From an uncultured Holophagaceae bacterium (GTDB taxonomy: Bacteria > Acidobacteriota > Holophagae > Holophagales > Holophagaceae): a stretch of DNA of 18,447 bases. The position numbers and the translations under genes were made by a program. The notes under the pieces are model-generated. The model was not told the origin of the DNA, ran no database searches, and saw nothing but the letters and a program-made list of their open reading frames with translations. Positions within the stretch are counted from its first letter, which is position 1, and the number at the start of each line of letters is the position of its first letter. The stretch is from contig CAIRAS010000496.1 of the NCBI GenBank assembly GCA_903876615.1, forward strand, positions 1 to 18,447, read 5' to 3'. Shown here in pieces: positions 1 to 5,940 of the stretch.

Positions 1-516
1 GGCGGCACGGGCTTCGCCAAGTGCGCGGGCAACTACGCCGCCAGCCTCGTGGCCCAGCACCAGGCCAAGGGGCAGGGCTGCGATCAGGTGGTCTGGCTGG
101 ATGCCATCCACCGCGAGTACATCGAGGAGATGGGCGGCATGAACCTCTTCTTCGTGTATCAGGAGCAGGGCGAGACCGTGGTGGTCACCCCGGAGCTGAC
201 GGGCAGCCTGCTGCCGGGCATCACCCGGGACAGCCTGCTGCAGCTGGCCCGGGAGCAGGGCTTCCGTGCCGAGGAGCGCCGGATCAGCGTCAGCGAGTGG
301 CGCAGCGCCATCGCGGAAGGCCGCATGACCGAGGCCTTCGCCTGCGGCACCGCCGCCGTCATCACGCCCGTGGGCGAGGTCAAGTCCGTCCGTGGCGGGT
401 GGACCATCCACGGCGGCCAGACTGGCCCCGTGGCCGCCAAGCTCCGCCAGGTGCTGCTCGACATCCAGCACGGCAGCACGCCGGATACCCACGGCTGGAT
501 GCAGAAAATCGTCTGA
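1..516 (+). CDS. ilvE: Branched-chain-amino-acid aminotransferase, C-terminal part
   Basis: Open at the left edge: the first 171 residues visible are the C-terminal portion of a PLP-dependent fold-type IV aminotransferase, which transaminates Leu, Ile and Val with 2-oxoglutarate in the cytosol. Recognisable family segments in order are GGTGFAKCAGNYAAS, the EEMGGMNLFF stretch, GSLLPGITRDSLL and EAFACGTAAVITPVG, where the last two line the cofactor phosphate and substrate pocket in this family. The pattern fits the larger (about 350-residue) class of BCATs, so roughly half the gene is missing upstream. The frame ends at TGA 514-516. A hairpin follows at 541-573 before the DAHP synthase gene on the same strand; the 75-bp gap would permit co-transcription. 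The family call is confident; that it is BCAT rather than a close D-amino-acid or ADC-lyase relative rests on the GTAAVITPVG motif. Confidence 0.93.
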   Translation, partial: GGTGFAKCAGNYAASLVAQHQAKGQGCDQVVWLDAIHREYIEEMGGMNLFFVYQEQGETVVVTPELTGSLLPGITRDSLLQLAREQGFRAEERRISVSEWRSAIAEGRMTEAFACGTAAVITPVGEVKSVRGGWTIHGGQTGPVAAKLRQVLLDIQHGSTPDTHGWMQKIV

Positions 517-540
517 CCCGACCCGCACCCTCAGCAGCGA

Positions 541-573
541 GGAACCCACCTGGCTCGCCAGGCGAGGGGTTCC
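541..573 (+). promoter_or_regulatory. Stem-loop between ilvE and the DAHP synthase gene
   Basis: An interrupted hairpin: GGAACCC (541-547) pairs with GGGTTCC (567-573), and inside it CCTGG (549-553) pairs with CCAGG (558-562) around a CTCG loop. There is no T-run after it, so it is not a standard intrinsic terminator. It ends 18 nt before the DAHP synthase ATG and could be a processing or attenuation element. Confidence 0.4.
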
Positions 574-591
574 ACCCTCCGGAAAGTGATC

Positions 592-1662
592 ATGCAACCG
601 ACTGAGAACCTCAACATCGAAGCCTTCGAGACCCTGCCTACGCCGGAGGAGATCCATGCCCGGCTTCCGCTGTCGGAGCTGGCCGCTCAGACCGTCCTGG
701 AGGGGCGCCGGACCCTCGAACGGATCCTGGACCGCAAGGATGACCGGCTCTTCCTGGTGGTGGGTCCCTGCTCCATCCACGACCCCGTGGCCGGCCTGGA
801 GTATGCCCGTCGCCTGAAGGTCCTGGCCGACGAGGTGGCCGATACGCTGGTCCTCGTCATGCGGGTCTACTTCGAGAAGCCCCGCACCTCCACGGGCTGG
901 AAGGGCTACATCAACGATCCCCGCATGGACGACTCCTTCCACATCGAGGAGGGGCTCCAGAAGGCGCGGACCTTCCTGCTGCAGGTCAACGAGCTGGGCA
1001 TGCCCGCGGCCACGGAGGCGCTGGACCCCATCGCGCCCCAGTACCTCGGCGACCTCATCGCCTGGACCGCCATCGGCGCCCGCACCTCCGAGTCCCAGAC
1101 CCATCGCGAGATGTCCTCGGGCCTGTCCACGCCGGTGGGTTTCAAGAACGGCACCGACGGCTCCGTGGAGACGGCCATCAACGCCATCCTCTCCGCCGCC
1201 AGCCCCCACAGCTTCCTGGGCCTCAACAACCAGGGCCGCTCCGCCGTGGTGCGCACCCGGGGCAACGCTTACGGCCACGTGGTGTTGCGCGGGGGCGGCG
1301 ACCGGCCCAACTACGACACTGTGAGCGTGGCCATGGCCGAGCAGGCCCTGGCAAAGGCCAAGCTGGCCCGGAGCATCGTCGTGGACTGCTCCCACGCGAA
1401 CAGCTACAAGAAGCCGGAGCTGCAGCCCCTGGTCCTCCGGGACTGCGTGAACCAGATCGGCTCGGGCAACCGGTCCATCGTCGGCCTCATGATCGAGAGC
1501 TTCCTGGAAGCGGGCAATCAGCCCATTCCCCAGGACCTCACCCAGCTGAAATACGGCTGCTCCGTGACCGACGCCTGCATCGACTGGGCCACCACCGAGA
1601 CCATGATCCGCGAGGCCCGCACCGCCCTGCGCGAGCCCCTGAGGCGGCGCGCCAAGGCCTGA
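592..1662 (+). CDS. 3-deoxy-7-phosphoheptulonate (DAHP) synthase, class I (AroF/G/H type)
   Basis: Catalyses condensation of phosphoenolpyruvate with erythrose 4-phosphate, the first step of the shikimate pathway, in the cytosol. The 356-residue length matches the E. coli AroG/F/H family (about 350). Motifs read in order: VVGPCSIHDP near residues 56-65, RVYFEKPRTSTGWKG near 91-105, SSGLSTPVGFKNGTDG, RGGGDRPNYD, and VDCSHANSYK, which contribute to the metal and substrate sites in this family. The N-terminal extension typical of feedback-regulated type I-alpha enzymes is present, but I cannot tell which aromatic amino acid inhibits it, so no aroF/G/H letter is assigned. A GTG at 586 is in frame, but ATG 592 is preferred because GGAAA (581-585) then lies at a workable distance. 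It follows the BCAT gene in the same direction. Confidence 0.95.
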   Translation: MQPTENLNIEAFETLPTPEEIHARLPLSELAAQTVLEGRRTLERILDRKDDRLFLVVGPCSIHDPVAGLEYARRLKVLADEVADTLVLVMRVYFEKPRTSTGWKGYINDPRMDDSFHIEEGLQKARTFLLQVNELGMPAATEALDPIAPQYLGDLIAWTAIGARTSESQTHREMSSGLSTPVGFKNGTDGSVETAINAILSAASPHSFLGLNNQGRSAVVRTRGNAYGHVVLRGGGDRPNYDTVSVAMAEQALAKAKLARSIVVDCSHANSYKKPELQPLVLRDCVNQIGSGNRSIVGLMIESFLEAGNQPIPQDLTQLKYGCSVTDACIDWATTETMIREARTALREPLRRRAKA

Positions 1663-1750
1663 GCGCCTCCTTCTCGGACAAGCGCTGAGCCCCTGGCCTC
1701 GAGGGGGCGACGGGGTGTTCTACACTGAGAGGCGCAGGCAAGGATCCAGG

Positions 1751-3433
1751 GTGAAGAGCAGCTACAACGATTTCCGGGTCACCATGAGCGCCGGCGCGCC
1801 GGGACAGGTGTCCACGGCCCGGGGCAAGGGGGCGGTCGCCTCCGCCTCGCGCCAGGCCTCGGAGCTGGCGATCGCGGTGCTGCGGGACGGCGGCAACGCC
1901 TTCGACGCGGCCTTCGCCACAGCCTTCTCCCTCGCCATCTGCCATCCCCAGGCGGGCAACCTCGGGGGCGGCGGCTACCTGCTGTATCAGGAAAAGGGCG
2001 GGCGGCCGCGGTACATCAACTACCGCGAGCAGGCGCCCAGGGGCGCCACCCGGGAGGCCTATCTGAGGGCCGACGGCTCCCCCGACCCGGATAAGACTGC
2101 CTTCGGCCCCGCTTCGGTCTGTGTGCCAGGCACCGTGAAGGGTTTCTTCGAGCTCCAGGGCCGCCACGGCCGGCTGAAGGCCGGGGATCTGCTGCAGGCC
2201 GTGGCCCGCCAGGCCGATGAGGGGGCCTTCGTCACCCAGTTCGAGGCGGACTGCCTGAACCGACTGTCCTCCAAGCTCGCGGTCTCCCCCGAGGCCCGGC
2301 GCATCTATGTCCGCGCAGAGCCCTACCGGGCGGGCGACATCCTGCGGAACCCGGCCCTCGCCGAGACCCTGCGCCTGCTGGCCCGGGAGGGGGAGCCGGC
2401 CTTCTACCGGGGCCGCATCGCCGAGCAGATCGTCACGGACCTCCAGGCCCACGGCGGGTTTCTGAGTGCGGCGGATCTGGCGGACTACGCGATCCGGGAA
2501 GGCGAGCCGATCCACGCCGAGGTGGGCGGCAAGGTGGTCTGGACGGTACCCCCCGAAGGCGGCGGCGCGATGCTGCTGGAGATCCTGGGCATCCTCGATC
2601 AGGAGGCCTTCCGGCGGCTGGCCTACGACAGCCCCGCCTACCACCACCACATCGCCCAGGCCTGCAAGCTGGCCTTCATCGATCGCATGGACTACCTGGG
2701 CGACGTCCCCCCAGGCGAGGCCTACCGGCGCCTGCTGACGCGGGAGCAGCTGGACCAGCGCTTCGGGCTCATCGACCCGGACCGGGACACGCCCACGGCG
2801 ACCCTCGCCCCAGGCGCCCGCGCGCCCAAGGAGGCCGGGAAGAACACCACCCACTTCGCCATCCTCGATGCCGAGGGCAACGCGGTGTCGAACTCCTACA
2901 CCATGAACCTGCGGTACGGCTCCAAGTGGGCCGTGGCCGGCGCGGGCTTCCTGCTCAACGGCAGCATCGACTCCTTCTCCTTCATCGAGGGCACCGAGAA
3001 CTACTTCGGGGTCATCGGCAGCGCCCCGAACCTCTTTGCGCCGGGCAAGCGTCCCGCCAGCAACATGGCGCCGGTGCTGGTGACCTCCGGCGGGGCCGTG
3101 GAGCTGCTGCTGGGCACCCCCGGCGGGCCCACCATCCCCACCACTCTGGCGAACACCCTGCTGGCCACCCTGGTCCACGGCGTGGCCCCCGAAGCCCAGA
3201 TCGCCGCCAGCCGCCTGCACCACCAGGGCTGGCCCGACGTCCTCTCCCACGAGCCCGGCTTCGACCGGCCTGAGTTGCTCGCGGCTCTGGCGGCCCTGGG
3301 CTACACCCTCAAGGACAAGCACGAGCTCATCTCGGATGTGCACGGCGTCTTCCGCCAGGGCTCCGAGTGCCTAGCCGTCAGCGACCACCGCCGGGAAGGA
3401 CAGGCCCTGGCCTGGCCGCCAATCGGAGAGTGA
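1751..3433 (+). CDS. ggt: Gamma-glutamyltransferase (glutathione hydrolase family)
   Basis: An N-terminal-nucleophile hydrolase that cleaves gamma-glutamyl bonds (glutathione and related peptides) and is normally self-processed into two subunits. Conserved blocks: GNAFDAAFATAFSLAICHPQAGNLGGGGYLLY (about residues 49-79, given here in outline), PPEGGGAMLLEILG near 268, and KNTTHFAILDAEGNAVS near 364, where the first Thr of TTH (about T366) is the expected nucleophile and cleavage point. GTPGGPTIPTT matches the family's C-terminal loop. GTG 1751 is chosen as start because AAGGA (1740-1744) sits 6 nt upstream; the longer GTG 1715 reading has no such signal, and ATG 1784 is another option. At about 560 residues the length is normal. 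No hydrophobic signal peptide is visible at any of these starts, which is unusual for a family that is mostly periplasmic or secreted. Confidence 0.92.
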   Translation: MKSSYNDFRVTMSAGAPGQVSTARGKGAVASASRQASELAIAVLRDGGNAFDAAFATAFSLAICHPQAGNLGGGGYLLYQEKGGRPRYINYREQAPRGATREAYLRADGSPDPDKTAFGPASVCVPGTVKGFFELQGRHGRLKAGDLLQAVARQADEGAFVTQFEADCLNRLSSKLAVSPEARRIYVRAEPYRAGDILRNPALAETLRLLAREGEPAFYRGRIAEQIVTDLQAHGGFLSAADLADYAIREGEPIHAEVGGKVVWTVPPEGGGAMLLEILGILDQEAFRRLAYDSPAYHHHIAQACKLAFIDRMDYLGDVPPGEAYRRLLTREQLDQRFGLIDPDRDTPTATLAPGARAPKEAGKNTTHFAILDAEGNAVSNSYTMNLRYGSKWAVAGAGFLLNGSIDSFSFIEGTENYFGVIGSAPNLFAPGKRPASNMAPVLVTSGGAVELLLGTPGGPTIPTTLANTLLATLVHGVAPEAQIAASRLHHQGWPDVLSHEPGFDRPELLAALAALGYTLKDKHELISDVHGVFRQGSECLAVSDHRREGQALAWPPIGE

Positions 3434-3617
3434 CTCCGCATCGCTACAGGCTATGGCGGCCCTGACGGGGCGATGACAGAAGGGCTGGGTCAGCGTAGCT
3501 CGCTACCTCACTTGCCGGGCAAGATGCCAACACCCCAGATGATGCTCAATCTGGCGGGGGCCGGCACGCCAGGCGACATTAAGTCGCCTGCCATGCCACC
3601 CGCCTGGGTTTCGCGAC

Positions 3618-3640
3618 TTCGAATCCCCCTCTCTCCGCCA
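3618..3640 (+). repeat. tRNA-Ser(GCT) 3'-end fragment (possible old attachment-site scar)
   Basis: Twenty-three bases from the T-loop (TTCGAAT) through the acceptor 3' strand (TCTCTCC), discriminator G and CCA are identical to the 3' end of the minus-strand tRNA-Ser(GCT) at 7919-7941, but in the opposite orientation. No tRNA body precedes it (no GGAGAGA acceptor partner at tRNA distance), so it is a fragment rather than a gene. Confidence 0.6.
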
Positions 3641-3712
3641 GCGAGTGTGGCAGTTCGGTGCAGGGGGATTCCCTCCGGGGCCACCGCTGTGCGGCGTCCC
3701 CTCCGGCCGCAC

Positions 3713-3788
3713 GAATTGCTGGCACGCCGCTTAACGGCTGCGGCAGTCCCCCGGACTGCCTACGCCTACGGCTACCTGCCAGCAATTC
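3713..3788. repeat. Multi-hairpin palindromic (REP-like) block
   Basis: Perfect 12-bp outer arms GAATTGCTGGCA (3713-3724) and TGCCAGCAATTC (3777-3788). Between them lie GCCG/CGGC around CTTAA and GGCAGTCC/GGACTGCC around a very short loop. A separate 7-bp stem (3689-3695 with 3706-3712) abuts the left arm. It resembles intergenic palindromic repeats in general form; I do not recognise a named family. Confidence 0.5.
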
Positions 3789-3822
3789 AGTGATTTCGAA
3801 TCCCCCGCCTTCTCTTCCGCCA

Positions 3823-3854
3823 GAAAAAGAGCCCCGCATGCGGGGCCCTTTTTC
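3823..3854. terminator. Bidirectional terminator, originally that of tRNA-Ser(GCT)
   Basis: GCCCCGCATGCGGGGC (3831-3846) is a GC-rich palindrome flanked by GAAAAAG on the left and CCCTTTTTC on the right, so it has a T-run on either strand. On the minus strand it would directly follow a CCA end (the CCAG of attL at 3854-3857), and the tRNA-Ser(TGA) terminator at 8183-8214 has the same core. This indicates it was the native terminator of tRNA-Ser(GCT) before the element inserted between them. Confidence 0.75.
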
Positions 3855-3868
3855 TGGCGGAGAGAGGG
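3852..3868. repeat. attL: left direct repeat of the integrative element
   Basis: TTCTGGCGGAGAGAGGG, identical to 7916-7932. It is a displaced 3' piece of tRNA-Ser(GCT) on the minus strand, still abutting the tRNA's presumed native terminator to its left. Confidence 0.85.
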
Positions 3869-3923
3869 TCCGCCTATCATTTTTCCGCCCATATCCGGTG
3901 AGGGCCGCTTGTGCCCGAATAGG

Positions 3924-4000
3924 GTTTACATAAGGCGCCTTTCTCATTCGTTTACATCCGTCACTTCTTCCCATTGCCCTATTGCATCCGTTTACAACCG
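3924..4000. repeat. Three GTTTACA repeats upstream of the integrase gene
   Basis: GTTTACA occurs at 3924-3930, and in the longer form CGTTTACA(T/A)CCG at 3949-3960 and 3989-4000. They lie between attL and the integrase start. Recombination-accessory (Xis-like) or integrase binding sites, or operator iterons, are plausible. A weak promoter (TTGCAT 3982, TATTGT 4005, 17-bp spacer) would place the third repeat in its spacer. Confidence 0.4.
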
Positions 4001-4009
4001 CCTATATTG

Positions 4010-4031
4010 TATGGGTAGGGATATGGGTAGG
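4010..4031. repeat. Paired TATGGGTAGG sites (candidate left arm-binding sites)
   Basis: Two exact copies of TATGGGTAGG, at 4010-4019 and 4022-4031, one helical turn apart. A third exact copy lies near the other end of the element (7857-7866). The second copy runs into the integrase Shine-Dalgarno (TAGGAGGT), so binding could also repress the integrase gene. Confidence 0.55.
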
Positions 4032-4043
4032 AGGTAATCAAAG

Positions 4044-5390
4044 ATGGGTGGCAGACGGGACCGACTGAACGCTGTCACGGTGACGAACGCAACCCTCGGG
4101 GCCACGAGGAAGCGGCGTTATCTAATGGATGGCGGGGGGCTCTACCTCATGATTTCGAGACGGACCCCCGCCAAAGGCGGAGAGAAGCGGAAGGCCGCCG
4201 ATGAGATGACCAAGAGTTGGTGCTTCCGCTATCGAAGCCGGGGTACGGGCAAGCTAATAGAACTTGGGCTTGGATCCCTGCTGGATGTGTCTCTAGCAAA
4301 TGCCCGAACGAAGGCGGCAGACCTTCGAACGATGCTTGCGGATGGAAGGGACCCGAAGACAGAGGTAGACCAACTGCGTACGGCAAAGAAGGTCGAAGCC
4401 AGTAGGGCCATGACCTTCGATGAGGCAGCGGAAAAGTGCATCAAGGACCGGAAGGACGGTTGGAAGAACGAGAAGCATGGCGACCAGTGGGTGAACACCC
4501 TCGCCACCTATGCCAGTCCAATCATCGGGAAACTTCCGGTTGCCGCCATCGACCTAGCCCTGGTTCGGAAGGTTCTGGACCCAATCTGGGTTGAGAAGAA
4601 CGAGACCGCCTCCCGTGTCAGGCAGCGGATTGAGGCTGTTCTGGGCTGGGCCACGGTCTCGGGGTATAGGTCGGGTGAAAACCCTGCAAGATGGAAGAAT
4701 CACCTAGACCATTTACTTCCGGCGCCAGCCAAGGTGAAGAAACAAGAGAACCAGCCTGCACTCCCCTACTCCCGCCTCGGATCATTTATGGAGGCTCTAC
4801 GAAAACAAGATGGTCTAGCGCCTGTGGCCCTGGAGTTCGCCATCCTCACGGCTTGCAGGTCTGGTGAAGTATTGGGCGCCAGGGTTGAGGAGTTCGACCT
4901 CCAGCGGAAACTATGGACCATCCCTGCCGAGCGCATGAAAGCCAAGAAGGAGCATGTGGTGCCATTGTCCCCGCGAGTAGTCGACATCTTGGAGGGGCGT
5001 CTCAAGCGGGAGAAGGGTTCGTTCGTGTTCTCAGACTCGCCTGACGAGCACTTCTCCGATGCTGCGATGCTGGCCGTAATCAGGCGTATGGATGGCCGGG
5101 GCGTGAAGGAGGGGGGGGAGGGTTGGAAGGACGAAAAGGGGCGGCGTGTGGTGCCTCATGGCTTTCGCTCCACCTTCAGGGACTGGGCTGGAGAGTGTTC
5201 CAACTTTCCCAGAGAAGTCATCGAGCATGCCCTGGCACATCAGCTTAAGGACAAGTCCGAGGCGGCTTATGCCCGTGGCACCATGCTGGCGAAGCGGAAG
5301 ACCTTGATGGAATCCTGGGCAGCTTTCTGCGACAAACCCAGTGAGCCAATGGAGGGGAATGTCGTCCCTATCCGTAGTGCGCTGGCCTGA
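4044..5390 (+). CDS. int: P4-type tyrosine integrase (site-specific recombinase)
   Basis: Integrates and excises the surrounding element at tRNA-Ser(GCT). The 448-residue length suits the P4/tRNA-targeting class. The N-terminal part (about 10-100: LDGGGLYL-like MDGGGLYLMI, the SWCFRYRSRG strand and the ELGLGSLLDVSLANAR stretch) matches the DUF4102 arm-binding domain. A central core-binding region follows (about 125-225). The catalytic domain shows Arg in TACRSGEVLGAR (about R272), Lys in MKAKKEHVVPL, the HGFRSTFRDW box (H372, R375), ALAHQ (H399) and the nucleophile Tyr in EAAYARG (Y409), so it looks active. ATG 4044 follows TAGGAGGT with 8-9 nt spacing. It sits beside attL, at the end away from the intact tRNA. 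A terminator-like hairpin lies about 150 bp downstream. Confidence 0.95.
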   Translation: MGGRRDRLNAVTVTNATLGATRKRRYLMDGGGLYLMISRRTPAKGGEKRKAADEMTKSWCFRYRSRGTGKLIELGLGSLLDVSLANARTKAADLRTMLADGRDPKTEVDQLRTAKKVEASRAMTFDEAAEKCIKDRKDGWKNEKHGDQWVNTLATYASPIIGKLPVAAIDLALVRKVLDPIWVEKNETASRVRQRIEAVLGWATVSGYRSGENPARWKNHLDHLLPAPAKVKKQENQPALPYSRLGSFMEALRKQDGLAPVALEFAILTACRSGEVLGARVEEFDLQRKLWTIPAERMKAKKEHVVPLSPRVVDILEGRLKREKGSFVFSDSPDEHFSDAAMLAVIRRMDGRGVKEGGEGWKDEKGRRVVPHGFRSTFRDWAGECSNFPREVIEHALAHQLKDKSEAAYARGTMLAKRKTLMESWAAFCDKPSEPMEGNVVPIRSALA

Positions 5391-5543
5391 TCGGTTAGCC
5401 CCGGAAAGTGAGCCTCAAAAGAAGCCAATATTGCCCTGGGCTGAAAGATTCCCAGAAAATTTGTTATTGAGAATAGGTTGACCCCAGGGGAACAGGCCGG
5501 GGGTGAGTGCTTCCGATTGTCTGAGCACCCAGCGATCAGGCCG

Positions 5544-5572
5544 CCCGGGATTTGCCTCGGGTCGACTTTTTT
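5544..5572 (+). terminator. Probable intrinsic terminator downstream of the integrase gene
   Basis: CCCGGG (5544-5549) pairs with CTCGGG (5556-5561, one G-U) around a 6-nt loop, and a run of six T follows at 5567-5572. It is about 155 bp past the integrase stop; the rest of 5391-5654 shows no gene. Confidence 0.5.
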
Positions 5573-5601
5573 AGTTACATCTCAGTTCACATCAGCAGTC
5601 A

Positions 5602-5620
5602 TTTTGAAGAGCATTCAAAA
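5602..5620. promoter_or_regulatory. Inverted repeat TTTTGA-N7-TCAAAA upstream of the small gene
   Basis: TTTTGA (5602-5607) and TCAAAA (5615-5620), 7 bp apart, in an AT-rich patch just ahead of the 72-residue gene. The size suits a dimeric repressor half-site pair; the function is inferred only. Confidence 0.3.
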
Positions 5621-5654
5621 AATATGGGAAGTCCGCCTTTGTTAGAGGTGACCC

Positions 5655-5873
5655 ATGCCATCAACATCTCGAAAACTTGGATATGAAGAACGCCAGGAAT
5701 CCATCGCCTTGCACCTCGGAGACACAATGGAGACCGCGACCCAGATTGAGGCGATCATCAAAGGTCGGCTCGAAGATCCATCACTAAATGCCAAAGCTAA
5801 GGCGGGGCTCCGACAGATTCTGAGAACAGCAGGGAAGCTTCAACGGACCATCAAGGGAAGGGGAGGCTCCTAG
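5655..5873 (+). CDS. Small unknown protein (72 aa) of the integrative element
   Basis: I do not recognise this protein. It begins at ATG 5655 with AGAGGTG (5644-5650) at usable spacing. The sequence is hydrophilic, apparently mostly helical and rich in Lys and Arg toward the C-terminus (AGLRQILRTAGKLQRTIKGRGG), with a more acidic first half. There is no Cys, no metal motif and no signal or membrane segment. It lies between the integrase and the convergent MutS-like gene, whose stop is 67 bp away, and has a possible operator upstream. A nucleic-acid-binding accessory (for example an excisionase-like factor or regulator) is possible from charge and position, but nothing in the sequence proves it. 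The isolated ORF with a good ribosome site supports it being real. Confidence 0.5.
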   Translation: MPSTSRKLGYEERQESIALHLGDTMETATQIEAIIKGRLEDPSLNAKAKAGLRQILRTAGKLQRTIKGRGGS

Positions 5874-5940
5874 AAGACAATGCAGGCGGGGTCCGAGTTG
5901 AGCGGAGGGTTAGAAGGCGAACCGGAACCGAGAACTCTGC

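Larger units (their letters stand above)
3434..3851. other. Gene-free structured region with tRNA 3'-end scars and palindromes
   Basis: No convincing gene: the open frames here have no family features and cross palindromes. Visible structures in order: a hairpin AGGCGAC/GTCGCCT with loop ATTAA (3571-3589); a 23-nt copy of the 3' end of tRNA-Ser(GCT) on + (3618-3640); a 7-bp stem GTGCGGC/GCCGCAC (3689-3712); a 12-bp stem GAATTGCTGGCA/TGCCAGCAATTC (3713-3788) enclosing smaller hairpins; a degenerate second tRNA 3'-end (about 3795-3822); and a bidirectional terminator just beyond. This is chromosomal flank left of the integrated element, probably shaped by earlier integration events and REP-like repeats. 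Confidence 0.6.

Noticed and set aside
1538..3343. Long minus-strand open frame (601 codons) opposite the gamma-glutamyltransferase gene
   Set aside because: Low-complexity Gly/Ala/Gln-rich translation with no family motifs; it is an antisense shadow of ggt in high-GC DNA.
3713..3788. Integron attC site
   Set aside because: An imperfect palindrome with a CTTAAC-like core tempted me, but the conserved GTTRRRY and RYYYAAC ends are absent and no integron integrase or cassette array is present.
3473..3793. Open frame of 106 codons between ggt and the element
   Set aside because: It runs through tRNA fragments and palindromes and has no ribosome site or recognisable motif.
3425..3825. Possible tmRNA: GGAGAG at 3425 with a tRNA-like 3' end at 3640 or 3825
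   Set aside because: No conserved GGATTCGACGGG-like 5' segment and no tag-peptide reading frame ending in ALA-type residues; 3425 is inside ggt.
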